The notes below the pieces were generated by a model, which had not been told where the DNA came from, did no database searches, and was given only the letters and a program-made list of their open reading frames with translations. A stretch of 20,000 nt of DNA from contig JAQGDQ010001543.1 of NCBI GenBank assembly GCA_030141605.1, positions 1 through 20,000 of the forward strand, given 5' to 3'. This document shows positions 1-9,949 of this stretch, one piece after another; position 1 is the first letter of the stretch, and every line of letters begins with the position of its first letter. The translations under genes were made by a program, and so were the position numbers. Origin of the DNA: Tubiluchus corallicola (Eukaryota; Priapulida; Priapulimorpha; Priapulimorphida; Tubiluchidae).

Positions 1-934
1 TTTTTGTCATTGTAGTAGTAGTAGTAGTTGTGACTGTTGTGAGCAATAGTGCAATAGTTCCCGTGAACTATCAAGCTTTTCTTATAATAACTTAGATGAT
101 CGTTTATATATCATGGACAAAACAATGACTAAAACCTGATTTCAAAATGAGCATTAGAAATGGATTTAGACTCATTACCGAATAATTACTGGATCAATTT
201 TCATGATGTCAACGTTAAACAGGACCGGTACCAGAGTTCAACCTTGGGGAAGACCGGTAACAAGCATTTCGAATCGGGAAAATGATAACATTTCCGCTTC
301 AACTTGTACAGAATTTTTGGGCAGTCGTAGGTGAAAAGTCATTACTTTGTTTTCTGTGAAGTAAGTCCACATTGTCTGTCTGTCTTTTTGAAATCAAACT
401 TGCTGATTTTATTTATCTTTACTGAAGAGATTTTTATAGATAAGCAGGCACACGTGTACAATGAAGCTATTTAGGGCCATTTACTAAGCATCCACTGCCC
501 CTCCCCCCTTCGTTGATGGTTTTATCTCACCATCCAAACCCTTTAGTAGTAAAATTTTTGCCAGGAATGAAAGCGCCCACTGTCTGCATTCAATCGTTCT
601 AAGAATGAAGCCTCTGTTTCGTAAGCAATTTGCGTGTTGTTTTACGTTTGTTGTTGTTTACTTGTGTCTGGTTGCGTTCCCAGTTACCACTTTTATTAAT
701 GGATGCAAAGCAGCTGAGAGGTTCGGGTTTCTGTGTTAAACTTGTTAATTCGACGACTATAAGTCAGTGGTAGACCAACAAGAACTCACCGCCTATTCTT
801 GTAAGTTAATCATGCGACAGGATTGGTCTAGAAAGAAACGTCTATCCTGTCTGCAGAGAAACCCGTTGTTGTTGTTAACGATTTTGCTGTCACATTCAAG
901 AAACGTTAAAAATTTGATAAACAACCCACTATAT
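1..934. other. No recognisable gene
   Basis: The first bases are a short TAG trinucleotide run (about 14-29). The rest is mixed-composition DNA with no coding frame I recognise. The only open frame of note (767-976, plus) runs into the neighbouring minisatellite and starts at a non-ATG codon, so I do not call it. Confidence 0.5.
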
Positions 935-1185
935 AACACATTATATACAATACACTATATAACACATTACATATAACACACTATATAACACATTATATAT
1001 AACACACTATATAACACACTATATAACACATTATATATAACACACTATATAACACATTATATATAACACACTATATAACACATTATATATAACACACAAT
1101 ATAACACATTATATATAACACACTATATAACACATCATATATAACACATTATATATAACATATTATTTAACACATTATAACACAT
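935..1185. repeat. 26-bp AT-rich minisatellite
   Basis: About nine to ten copies of a 26-bp unit built from ATAACACATTATAT and ATAACACACTAT halves. Successive AACACATTAT anchors at 1025 and 1051 are 26 bp apart. The two half-units are alike, so the array probably grew from a 12-14 bp ancestor. Edges are degenerate, with half-units at both ends. Confidence 0.9.
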
Positions 1186-2190
1186 TTTATTTATGAAATT
1201 TTTAACGCTTCTTGAAAGTGGCAGCAAAATCATTGGGAATAAATCGTGTTTCTCTAAAGATATGATTGGTGTTTCTTTGTAGGATCTGTCCTGTCACATG
1301 ACCGAGTTACCACAATGGGCGTTCAGCTCTTGCTAATTTTCAAATCGTTCATTTGTCAAGTGGGCACAAATGCGTTGTCTTGTACACTTAAACTTTGACC
1401 TTTTCACGATCATCATCAATCGCTGGAGCTGTGAAAAGGCTTATTTACGCCGTGCTGCAGAAACTAATAACTCGCCTTCTAGTCCACAAGTTAGTAACAG
1501 ATTTATTAAACCTACATCGTCTTGTGGATCAAACTGATATGCATTTCCATGAAGAAGCTGATTAGGTAAATCAGATTATCAACGTAAATTAGATGCTGAT
1601 ATTGATGCTACTAATATTGACCCGTGTACAGGAAGACAGGTTCCTGTACTTCCTCTAAACGTTGACTTAATCAATTTACCTGTTTTCATCCCAGCGACTT
1701 CATTATGGCCCTGAATTGCTTAACCCCGTGAGAGAATTGTTTAACCTATTTCATTTATGGGTATCATATCACCTGGTGTTTAATTGGGGAATTAATGATG
1801 AGGCATCCACCCGGAAACAAGTTAGAAGCAGTCAGAAGAATGTGACAATGCAATATGCCTACTTATATTTTAGTGTCTATCTAGAAGGTGTTAATACTAG
1901 ACAGTAATTCACAGGAAATCAACTCGCAATAACTCAGGGATACTTTGCAATAACGTGCGGACAGTAATTCACAAAGCAGTTCACACTGGAGAATTTGTTG
2001 TCAGAGAGAAAACTCGCTAGTTATAACGTGCCTTTATAATTTATTATTAAGAGAAATGTTTCCGTTTATCTCTCTCTCTCTCTCTGTTTGTTTGAAAGAA
2101 GTTAAGAACATGCCAAAACAAAAACGTTGTAGACGGAAATGCCTCGTAACTATAGCAACAGTCAAATAGAAAGTGTAACTAGAAGAAACA
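1186..2190. other. No recognisable gene; small hairpin and short repeats
   Basis: No gene recognised. A perfect inverted repeat, GTACAGGAA (1626-1634) and TTCCTGTAC (1641-1649) with a 6-base loop, could form a small hairpin. The word GACAGTAATTCACA occurs twice near 1900 and 1960. A CT dinucleotide run sits at about 2069-2085. The 63-codon frame at 1716-1907 has no family resemblance I can see. Confidence 0.45.
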
Positions 2191-2191
2191 G

Positions 2192-2313
2192 TGCACTGCT
2201 TTTCTTCAGTCGACGAATGACGTCATTGGTGGAAGAATGACGCCATTTGTGGAAGAATGGGCGTTGCACTGCTTTTCTCCAGTCGATGAATGACGTCATT
2301 GGTGGAAGAATGG
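2192..2313. promoter_or_regulatory. 73-bp duplicated block with CRE-like palindromes
   Basis: A segment of about 49 bp starting TGCACTGCTTTTC at 2192 recurs at 2265, exactly 73 bp later, with very few differences. Each copy holds the full CRE palindrome TGACGTCA (2218-2225 and 2291-2298). A third, one-base variant TGACGCCA lies at 2239-2246, 21 bp after the first, inside a smaller GAAGAATGACG repeat. TGACGTCA is the canonical CREB/ATF site, so this could be an enhancer or promoter element. No start site or coding exon is visible next to it, so function is inferred from motif spacing alone. Confidence 0.45.
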
Positions 2314-2319
2314 TCATTC

Positions 2320-2924
2320 AAAATAATCGCAACTTTAAAGTGATTTTACCAGTTACACGAGGCACTTAACACACTTTTATTACTAATTCCTTCCGAGATT
2401 TTTGCGAACATTGAAATAGCTTGACTTTTCCTTTAACTTTCGTTCTGATGTCGAATTTCAATTAGAACTGAAAGGCCACGCGCTTGATCTCCTCTCTTGC
2501 CTTTCTGGCAAGCCGAGCAGTTGAATTAAGAAGGTTTTTCATTTATTTGCAGACTTGTAGATATTGCAAACCCTCGGGGAGTTGTAAAATTCTGCAGTAA
2601 ACTTTGCTGTTTCTGCATTTGCGTCAGTCGAGAGAATTGAGTAAAAGAACCGGTTGAATTGTCTGTTCGAAAAGTGTTTTTGTTGCAAGATGAAGTGTCG
2701 TTTGTTTTGCTTTATTGCGGGTGAAAAACCGCTCGCTGTGCTTTTTCTGCACCGATGACGTAAAAGATAAAGGTGTGTTCACACAATAGTGAATCCCAAC
2801 GAAAGATTGTAGCCATTTGTTAGTGGCTGTCGTACCACGTTCGCTATAAGTGAATGAGCATTGGTCTTAAGTGGTAATTAGACTTAATAAAGCCTGTAGT
2901 TTATTTCAGTTATTTACTAGATAA
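2320..2924. other. No recognisable gene
   Basis: About 600 bp without an open frame, repeat or RNA gene that I recognise. A GATGACGTAA word near 2755 is a half-match to the CRE palindrome upstream, which is not enough to call a site. Confidence 0.4.
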
Positions 2925-3545
2925 ATAAGTAAACATGCAAACAAACAAACATTGCATGAGTGATGATAAAAATGCATAAACTAATAAATAAATAATAGAA
3001 AATTAATATGCTGCAAATATCATTGATGAACACTTACGCAAGTGAACTGGCTAACGAACGAACGAACGAGCAATCGAGTGAATGAGCGAAATACAAATGA
3101 ACGAACGAATCAACCAACTAACCGACCGACCATTCAATCATCCTTTCAACTAACCATCCAACTGAGTAAATGACTAGCTTAACTAACTAGCTTGCTGCCT
3201 GCCAAACATATAACCAACCAGCCAGCCGACCAATTTATCAACAATTTAACCAGTAAACCAACCAAGTAAGTAAATAACTAGCTTAGCTAGCTATATCTAC
3301 CTGCCAAACATATGAACCAACCCAGCAGCCGACCAATTTATCAACCATCTAACCAACCAACCAACCAACTGAACCTAACTACCCAAATATTTAACTTAAA
3401 TAACTGGCTAACTGCCTGCCTATATAGCTGTTTATCTACCTACCAAATTTGTCAGTCAGCTTATAATCCAACTTAACAGCTGACCAACCAACCAGTTAGC
3501 CAACCAATCGACAAATAATACAATTAAATAAACAAATCAGTAAAC
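2925..3545. repeat. Degenerate tetranucleotide (AACC/AACG/AACT) tract
   Basis: A long low-complexity stretch made of interrupted four-base steps: ACGA runs near 3055, ACCA and ACTA runs through 3110-3260, a clear ACCA run near 3350-3368, and TACC/TGCC variants. Phrases such as CTGCCTGCCAAACATAT and CGACCAATTTATCAAC recur near 3195-3240 and 3301-3345, so there has also been larger-scale duplication of about 110 bp. Not coding. Confidence 0.8.
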
Positions 3546-4329
3546 AGAAAAAACACCAACGAAGCCAAAGACCTGTTGTTCAGCGCACAAAGAAGCACAG
3601 TAACCTGTAAAATAGAGGTAAAAATGTGTTGAAAATTGGAAGTTGGAACTTCTGATCACGTATTTCAGTTGTCTTTAAACATGCTTGCAACTTCATGTGG
3701 GAAAGTGAAGTACTGACACTGATTTACCGTCACCATATATAATGTTTCGTTGATCCTAATGTGGGAATTTTCCCCTACTGGAAAGATTTTATTCAAAGAT
3801 GCAAAACCATGAAGCTTGTTCCTCTTAGCATTAATCATTCAGTTTGCAGCAGCACTTTCAACAAATTACTAATTTATTTCCCACAATCCTTTTCAAGCTG
3901 ACGTATGACGTCGTATCCGTCCCATGTATCCAAGACTTGAGATCTTTTTACTGCTTTGCCATGTATGTATTTTATGTATGCTAACTTAAGTTTGAATGAT
4001 TTCTTAAATAAGTTGGTAAATAGGTAGATAAATTATTCATTTAATATAATAAATAAATAAATATATAAGTAAAACAAACTAAGAAAACGGGCAAACAAAC
4101 TAACAAGCAAACAAATTGCTCTCGTTCACAATCCGCTGCACCGGCGATGTGATTTGTCCTTTTATCCAGTCGGGAAAAATTCAAGCTGAAATTTCCGAAG
4201 TTTAACGAAGCAAAATTCTGCACAATTTTCAATCTAATTCTCGACATTTTCTGCTCTAGATTAGGCAGTAACGCTAGTTTATTGATATAGATTTGCTTAA
4301 ATTTGCAGTTTAAATCACAAGCAAACGCT
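3546..4329. other. No confident gene; AT-rich stretch
   Basis: An AATA tetranucleotide run lies at about 4045-4070, followed by AAAC-rich sequence to 4112. A minus-strand open frame of 119 codons (4041-4400) crosses this area. It ends in a cysteine- and leucine-rich stretch translated from the AAAC-rich sequence and its start lies inside the R1 repeat, so I regard it as chance or repeat-derived. Nothing else recognised. Confidence 0.4.
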
Positions 4330-4943
4330 CCACTTACATAAAGCTTAAAAAATTCGTCTTGAAATTTCATACCACTTGCGTACAGCCTTTTTGCGTGCAC
4401 GGTTTGCGTCGGCCGTAACGCTGTACAAAACGTGTAAATTTAGAACTCCCGTGGTGACAGGTGGGCACAGCCATTTTGATGGTAGGCCGGTTGAAACAAG
4501 TTTTGCTAACATTAAGTAAAATTTGGAAAAATAGTGAGAGCATCGTAGCGTACTCGTTGCTAACTAAGTAAAATTTTAAATTATAGTATCTTGTCAATAA
4601 GATTAAAAATACGTTTTTGGTTAGTGAGTGGTGCACCCTGGAGGGTGAGTCAGTAACATTTTACCAATTGGTACAAACATTTTAAATTATTATTTCTAGT
4701 TACGTAAGTCTTTCCAGCAGGTAAGCGAAATGTTAAGTAATGTACATTTGCATGGGGCTTTTGGGGACATAGTTTAACATTTCCATACGGTCGGAACAGT
4801 ATTGCGGGAGATCTGAAATAAAAACAAACAAAAAATCCTTTCAACTCGAGCACCATATACGCATAAAATTGCTATAAAGTAACATCATTTTTAAGGCGAT
4901 TTTTCTGAAACCTACTTCAAGTTTCCCTTTCTTGTCCTTTAAG
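4330..4943 (+). repeat. Dispersed repeat R1, copy 1 (fullest)
   Basis: This is the most complete copy of an unnamed interspersed repeat also found at about 6325-6775, 10500-10690 and 10925-11395. Conserved blocks in order are: TTAAAAAATTCGTCTT (4345); a block with GTAAATTTA and GCCATTTTGATGGTAGG (4434-4486); GTATCTTGTCAATAA followed by GGTTAGTGAGTGGTGCACC (about 4586-4638); an ACCAATTGGTACAAACATT block (about 4661); TTTCCAGCAGGTAAG (about 4711); and CGGGAGAT through CCTACTTCAAG to CTTGTCCTTTAAG (4805-4943). Minus-strand open frames in this copy and in the 11.3-kb copy share the start MHHSLTKNVFL because the DNA is shared, not because a protein is conserved. No coding domain or terminal repeat is recognised. 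A non-autonomous transposon is the likeliest identity. Confidence 0.75.
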
Positions 4944-6020
4944 TTAATAATCTCAAATCTCGTTTTTCGATTTGCAGGTAGCAGGTGTATTCCTTTCATT
5001 TGCAGATCCTTAATTCAATTTGCTGCACTTCTTATTTCCCTCGGGCCCCTTACGTGGGGTATTCTTTAAAAGAAAATTGTTTTTGGTGAAAGCTACAATA
5101 TCAGCTGCCTCAAGAAAAGCACCATCAACAAGCGCCCTCTGTCGTTAAACAAATGAACTTGAGCGAATGGTACTGCTCTGGTTCGTTTCTACTGCAGGTT
5201 AACACGGTTTTTGGCAGAATAAATAATTATAAATGACCCCTGTTTCTGGTTTCACATGCTAGGTGAGGAAACTATGAGGCGTCCATCTAAATTTTTGGCT
5301 GTAATGGGGTACAAGTCTAATTCTTGTTTCAATTTAACTGCAGAAAATGGATGTGCTTTCATTGATTTCGGTTGCCCTTAAATCATGTTAACAGTAAAGT
5401 GGCTTCGTTTTTTTTCCTGCCGACATCACTAATAGTGTTACGTGGCTTCTTTTCGATCCATCCTGTACACGACATCCCTAATGTCTCCTATCAGCAAAAA
5501 GACATGAACTATTCCGTTAAATAGCATTTAATTATTTTTTGCTTTTTCATTGTCTACAATTATAGTGATTTTGTAAGCACACTGTCTGGAATGTATGTAT
5601 TTCTTTAGACCATTCCTTTCAATCCAGATGGCTTCCTTAGTGCTTGCGTTAACCCCACCAGACGCTAATACGTTTGCACTGGGGTTTTACAAAAGCTAAT
5701 AACAGGCCAACTTTCAATATCCCGCTGATGCTTCCCACGGACATGACAAGAATTCCTTAGCGTGATCGTTCAGCCTCATGGAATTGAATTTGAGATGGAG
5801 CTGTGTATTCTGCTCGCCTGATTCGATTTCATGCTGCAGCGATTCTGATTCGTGTTGTTTCTGCATTTTCTTTTCATATCAGAGGCCAGGATTATAACCC
5901 AATTTGACGTCTATCGCATCCGCCTTTAGATGCTCATTAGTAGTGTAATTATGGCATATTACATATTATTACTGATGTAGATCAGAACGTCATTGAAAAT
6001 TATGGAATATTGCTTTCCGG
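4944..6020. other. No recognisable gene
   Basis: More than 1 kb of single-copy-looking AT-rich DNA. No open frame over 60 codons, no tandem repeat and no RNA gene recognised. Could be intron or intergenic. Confidence 0.4.
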
Positions 6021-6023
6021 TAA

Positions 6024-6098
6024 TTCGTCGCTGGGAAACACGGCATTCCACAAGGCGTCGTGCTTGGGCCATGCTGTTTTCAGTTAACCCAACTCTGT
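6024..6098 (+). pseudogene. Reverse-transcriptase relic (GIPQGVVLGP motif)
   Basis: A 25-codon open stretch bounded by TAA at both ends encodes GIPQGVVLGP at 6042-6071. Established knowledge: the RT palm of Jockey/CR1-like LINEs carries a conserved GxPQGSxLGPLLF segment before the catalytic YADD box. The match is specific enough to be unlikely by chance, but the flanks do not extend it well: the usual LLF is replaced by CCF and a stop follows nine codons later. I read it as a heavily decayed LINE fragment. The words GGTAATTCGTC and TGGGAAA just upstream (6019-6038) recur about 111 bp later. Confidence 0.5.
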
Positions 6099-6199
6099 TA
6101 ATCATTTGTTAAAATTATGCAAAACCACTGTGGTAATTCGTCTTTGGGAAAATGCATCCGCCCACGAACTACCATATTAAGTTAATATGACATGCAAAA

Positions 6200-6324
6200 T
6201 ACTGTTAACCCTGCAAATAGAGGGCGCATATATATATGTATATGCTTATATACTCAAAATAAACAGTTATAATAATGATAACAAATAATGCCATATAAAG
6301 ACTGTGCTGGTCTCAGTAAACTAA
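6200..6324. repeat. Short AT microsatellite and AT-rich spacer
   Basis: A small ATATAT run with near-palindromic ends (GCATATATATATGTATATGC at about 6227-6246), followed by AATAATGATAAC-type sequence leading into the R1 copy. No gene seen. Confidence 0.6.
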
Positions 6325-6775
6325 CCCTGTTAAAACACAAGAAAACCGTTACTTACACGGAGTTAAAAAGTTGTCTTAAAGTTTTATATCACCTACGTGC
6401 TGACTTATTGTGTACAGGGCTTGAATTAGCAGCAGCAGCAATAGTAAAACAACTTGTAAATTTAAACTCAAGTGATGACCGTTAGATGCTGCCATTTTCG
6501 TTTGACAGTAGGTCGCTTTCAGATACCATCGTGTAAAATTTAAAAAAATAATCAGAGCATTCGCTAATTAAGCAAAAGCATAAATTACTGTATCTTGTCA
6601 GTAATATCAAAAACTGGTTTGTAGTGAGTCGGTGGTGCACACTGGGAAGGCGAGTCAAGGACTATTTACCAGTTGGTGCAAACATTTTAAGTTACTAAGA
6701 ATTTTCTTTTCTAGTTTGGCACATTATTGAAACAATCAAGTGCGATTAAGTATGATACTAAGTAATGCAAATGCT
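6325..6775 (+). repeat. Dispersed repeat R1, copy 2
   Basis: The same orientation and block order as the 4.3-kb copy, more diverged. Recognisable blocks are TTAAAACACAAGAAAAC (6329), GTTAAAAAGTTGTCTT (6362), GTAAATTTAAACTC with GATGACCGTTAG and GCCATTTTCG (about 6456-6500), GTATCTTGTCAGTAA (about 6591), GTGAGTCGGTGGTGCAC (about 6624), ACCAGTTGGTGCAAACATTTTAA (split over about 6668-6690) and TACTAAGTAATGCAAATG near 6755. The final CCTACTTCAAG block of copy 1 is missing. The 65-codon plus-strand frame at 6288-6485 lies inside the repeat and is not called as a gene. Confidence 0.7.
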
Positions 6776-6998
6776 TTACTGTTAAATGATGCATGCTTTT
6801 TGTCGATCTGCTTTAAAATTGCATTTTCTTCCCCCCTTCTTTGTAAAATTTTGCAGAAACCCAAGAGATGGGCTGTTGTCTGTTGGCGTGTTGCAATGTG
6901 ACACTTTGTGCCCGTTATGAAAATGCCTGTAAGCCCGAGATATTTTTCATGGTAAGACTTTCCTGTCCAGTAACATTTCAAATTCTCTAAGATTTTGT

Positions 6999-7199
6999 GT
7001 GAGTCGTGGAGACACAACTAAAAAACTAGACGTTCTGCAAGGTGTCATTCTTAGTCCTTTATTATTTTCGTTCTTACAGCCTTTTTTGCAAAATTTCTCA
7101 AAGCAGTCGAGTAATGAAACTTTTACGTGGAAAATTTGCATTTGCATATTGGGGCGCGTGTCTATGACTGATCCAAGTGCCTTTGATGTGAAACAAAAC
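6999..7199 (+). pseudogene. Reverse-transcriptase relic (QGVILSPLLF motif)
   Basis: This open stretch contains GDTTKKLDV followed by QGVILSPLLF (7038-7067). Established knowledge: many LINE reverse transcriptases have a GDT..FDV segment shortly before QGxxLSPLLF or QGDTLAPFLF in the palm. Both halves appear in order in a single frame, but the spacer between them is shorter than usual and the downstream residues diverge quickly, with no YADD box. I read it as a small decayed RT fragment of a different LINE type from the relic at 6042. The first codon of the open stretch is GTG and has no meaning as a start. Confidence 0.5.
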
Positions 7200-7609
7200 T
7201 GATCTGAAACAAATTAGCTTTCCAAATTTTGCACATCATCTGCTTTGAATGCGCGGCACTTGTTAATCTGTTACCTCTAATGGCATAATCGGCTGCTGAC
7301 GTCTTGCCACTAACTTAATTTCAGCGTGTCTCGTTTGTACAATCGTCAGTGACGGGAAGACTCAGCTTGGGATTTATCCCGCTTATTAACTGCAGTTGTC
7401 ATATTCTGAACATTAAAAGGCCTTTGTAACACTGACAGACGTTGAAGCCTTTTTAACGAATTATTATGATTACACAAAGAATTCATTGTCATTATTAACC
7501 AAAAAGGGATTTATAAATTAAATAACTTACTTTTTTCTGGCGAATTTCGAACGCGTGTATTACTGTAAAGATTAGTAAGTAAAAAGCAAGCAAAAATGGA
7601 AATACATAT
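7200..7609. other. No recognisable gene
   Basis: About 400 bp with no gene, repeat or RNA recognised. It becomes more A-rich toward the microsatellite that follows. Confidence 0.4.
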
Positions 7610-7860
7610 ATATATGAAGGAATAAATGAATGAGTGAAACAAATAAAGAAAGAAAGAATGAAAGAAAGAATAAACGAATGAATGAATAAATGAATAAACG
7701 AATGAATGAATGAATGAATGAGAAAAAGAAAGAAAGAATGAATGAACGGAATGAATAAGGGAAAGAAAGAATGAATGAATGAAATAATGAATGAATGAAT
7801 GAATGAATGAATGCATGCATGAATGAATGAATGAATGAATGAATGAATGAATGAATGAAT
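7610..7860. repeat. (GAAT)n/(GAAA)n tetranucleotide microsatellite
   Basis: A long run of GAAT steps with interspersed GAAA, AATA and GAAC. The final stretch (about 7769-7860) is nearly pure, broken by ATGCATGCAT. All three minus-strand frames stay open across it and read as His-Ser-Phe-Ile repeats. These frames are artefacts of a period-four repeat with no stop codons on that strand. Confidence 0.95.
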
Positions 7861-7930
7861 ACGTAATGCGTAATGCGTGATGCGTATAGCGTGATGCGTG
7901 AATCGCAATGCGTGATGCACGATGCGTATC
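7861..7930. repeat. 7-bp array of AATGCGT/GATGCGT units
   Basis: Directly after the GAAT tract, about ten imperfect copies of a 7-bp unit (AATGCGT, GATGCGT, GAATCGC, GATGCAC). TGCGTAA- and TGCGTGA-like words also fill the arms of the hairpin just downstream, so the two features probably share an origin. Confidence 0.85.
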
Positions 7931-7955
7931 CAACAGTTTGTTTTTTAACACGCGT

Positions 7956-8075
7956 AAGTGTTTCCACGTGTACGTAATGCGTAATCCGTAATGCGGGAAA
8001 CGTGATACATATTCACTCGAACGTGATGGTTATTACGCATTACGGATCACGCATTACGTGCACGCGGTAAACACC
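7956..8075. repeat. Long imperfect hairpin (inverted repeat)
   Basis: The left arm 7964-8001 (CCACGTGTACGTAATGCG, then AATCCGTAATGCG) is the near reverse complement of the right arm 8029-8067 (CATTACGGATCACGCATTACGTG). Pairing continues outward through AGTGTTT on the left and AAACACC on the right, giving arms of about 46 bp around a loop of about 27 bp. Both arms are made of the TGCGTAA words of the array just before. Either a small foldback element or a hairpin born from inversion of the array would explain it. Confidence 0.8.
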
Positions 8076-8079
8076 AATG

Positions 8080-8602
8080 GTTTCTTCGTCCTCAGCAAGT
8101 AGAATAAAATGATCTGTTATCATATCTTTCCTAAATTGGAAACGCATGAATTTAATGAAAGTCTTTCTGTTTCGTGATCGTGTTTACAATATGATTACTT
8201 CTGGAATTGCCATTTCACAGTTTTGCAATAAACGCATTTCAAACCAAATTGCAGTAATAAATCTGCGTTAAAAATTTCAAAGGTGCCGTGTACAGAGGTC
8301 ACCCAGGTGAAATGTAAGAAACATGTTCTGTAATGATTTAAAGGAAGACAGGATGATTTTTCATATAGTACCCCATTTTCAAATCCTACAAAAAGTATAC
8401 ATTTTAACACAATTAATACTGCAAAAGCGTTTCCTATAATTAAACAATCGATTAAAAACTTAATTAACAGTGGGCGAGTCCAACTGTTAATGACATCACA
8501 AATTAACATAATTCTCAACGAAATATTCCGCGAGCGTGTTGCACGTGTTTGTGAAAGCGAAAATCGAAATATAGTGCTACTGTAAGGTATTCACTAAAAA
8601 AC
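8080..8602. other. No confident gene; one 107-codon open frame
   Basis: A minus-strand open frame at 8195-8518 (107 codons) is the longest non-repetitive frame nearby. Its translation is hydrophobic at the start and cysteine-containing, but shows no motif, repeat or splice context that I recognise. In AT-rich DNA a frame of this length can occur by chance. I leave it as unannotated sequence. Confidence 0.35.
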
Positions 8603-8885
8603 GTTTTAAGATAGAAATTCAAATTTCAAATTAACCGCTGTGCTCACGCATAAGTTGTACAACGTGTGCAATTCCTTGCAAACTAACACATCTAAACTGA
8701 GAGGTACAGCACCTGTTTTTGTGCAATGAGTTTTCGAAATGCAGGCAATTCTAACGCGTGTTTGTGTGGTAACAATTCTTTCACGTAAGTCATTCTTTAA
8801 AAAAAATAGTGCTTCCTTTCAAAATTTTAAAGAGTAGATTGTTTTGACTTACAGTTTAAGATTGGGTTTGGTTCTTTAAGACCTC
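8603..8885 (+). repeat. Dispersed repeat R2, copy 1
   Basis: Shares extended similarity with 19140-19460 in the same orientation. Shared blocks: GTTTTAAG at the left edge, then AAATTCAAATTT; AACTAACACATCT followed by AACTGAGAGGTACAGCA; TTTTTGTGCAATG followed by CGAAATGCAGGCA; and TGTTTGTGTGGTAACAAT followed by CTTTCACGTAAGTCATT. Relative to the other copy, about 60 bp are missing between AATGCAGGCA and TGTTTGTGTGG. No coding frame or terminal repeat is recognised. An unnamed non-autonomous element is likely. Confidence 0.75.
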
Positions 8886-9047
8886 AAAGTTGTCGGGAAT
8901 TGGAACAAATACCATTCCACCTGTTTACAGTTTAAGACAAAGAAAATATTTTATAGCAGAAGCAAGTGACTACTCCATATGATTGACTGACATTTAAATT
9001 TTCCCTCGGGGTTCTTATCTCTGGAAGCCTCTACCAGAAAAATCATC

Positions 9048-9945
9048 TTATTATTATTTATTATTTATTTATTAAATATATGCTCAACGATCATTACAGC
9101 ATTGCACATAAAAGTATTTAATAACATATTTATTATTATATACACAAGATGCCAAGCTGCAAATGACTCGTGGGGTACTCAAGAAGTAATTACTTGTTCA
9201 GAGCATCCCAAATGGAATGTGGATTGAGCGAAGTAGAAAAGAGCAGTAAAGGAGTAGAAAAGAGAGGTTAATAGAGAATAGAAGGAAAGAGAAAGATGTG
9301 ATAGTATCTGTATGAAGTAACGTGAACTATAGAAATGTAAAAATTGACGTAGCCTGCAGCGTGATGAATTCCGACAGGGACAGCAGAGTAATTAGTCAAA
9401 TTGATTTATTCTGTATAATTAGAAAACGTTTCACTTTTAAATTTCTTTTGAAGTTATTTATAGATAAAGAATTTTTATGTATTCGTTGATGTTATTCCAA
9501 AGTCTAGGTCCAGTGTTAGCGATGAAGTGCCTTGCCGCGTCAGTCCTGCAATACGTAATACGAAATTCGTTAAATCTTGTTGAGTAATGTCCTACGTTAT
9601 TAGATAATGGGTTTAAAAAGAAAGCGGGGAGAAGTTTATGTTTGGTTTTGTAGATGTAAACAGCGGTATTCGGGTTTATTAGATCATCTAGCACCAGGAT
9701 AGAATAATTCCTAAAAAGATTGAAACCTGCATTTTCATGCTTGTTCAAATTGGCTGTCAATATTATGAACTTACGTTGTAGAGAGTTTAGTTTAACTAGA
9801 GATGAGGGCAGGTGTGCCTCCAAAGTATATTACAGTAGGTTAACTATAGCAATACTAGACAATTATAAAGGGTGATAAGATGTTCTTTAGTAAAACAATG
9901 TTTAACTCGATTGATTGTTTTTAGCAGTTTCAGAATGAATCATAT
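9048..9945 (-). mobile_element. LINE retrotransposon 3' part (segment 3' of the MITE)
   Basis: The minus strand encodes the C-terminal region of a non-LTR reverse transcriptase followed by a 3' UTR. Reading down from 9945, one frame gives INRVKHCFTKEHLITLYNCL, a TAG, then LTYCNILW, which matches the conserved LYxxLxxPxLxYCNxxWG segment of Jockey/CR1-like LINEs. After a frameshift near 9825 the frame continues from 9823 with LVKLNSLQRKF, DDLINPNTAVYIYKTKHKLL, STRFNEFR and GPRLWN, all typical of this region. A second shift near 9475 restores an FKRNLK-type tail ending at a TGA at 9396. The remaining 350 bp to 9048 are AT-rich and end in an AATAATAAATAA-type tail. The copy is dead, with several shifts and stops. 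Confidence 0.85.
9458..9823 (-). pseudogene. RT C-terminal open segment of the LINE
   Basis: The longest intact frame of the LINE, 121 codons, stop at 9458-9460. It begins just after a frameshift; the first codon is TTG and is not a true start. Family landmarks are LNSLQRKF near its start, DDLINPNTA and KTKHKLLP in the middle, and FRITYCRTD followed by GPRLWNNI near the end. These belong to the region after the RT palm and thumb of Jockey/CR1-type LINE ORF2 proteins. The catalytic palm motifs lie upstream in intact elements and are absent here. Confidence 0.8.
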
Positions 9946-9949
9946 TTAA

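Noticed and set aside
4041-4636. Two minus-strand frames (119 and 89 codons) considered as small genes
   Set aside because: They overlap the R1 repeat. The shared start MHHSLTKNVFL with the 11.3-kb frame is explained by shared repeat DNA, and the two translations diverge by frame changes.
7495-7967. Three overlapping minus-strand open frames of 131-146 codons with His-Ser-Phe-Ile repeats
   Set aside because: All three frames are open because a GAAT/GAAA microsatellite lacks stops on that strand; no non-repeat domain is present.
8195-8518. 107-codon minus-strand frame as a gene
   Set aside because: No recognised motif, no splice or promoter context, and no repeat of the frame elsewhere. The length is within chance for AT-rich DNA.
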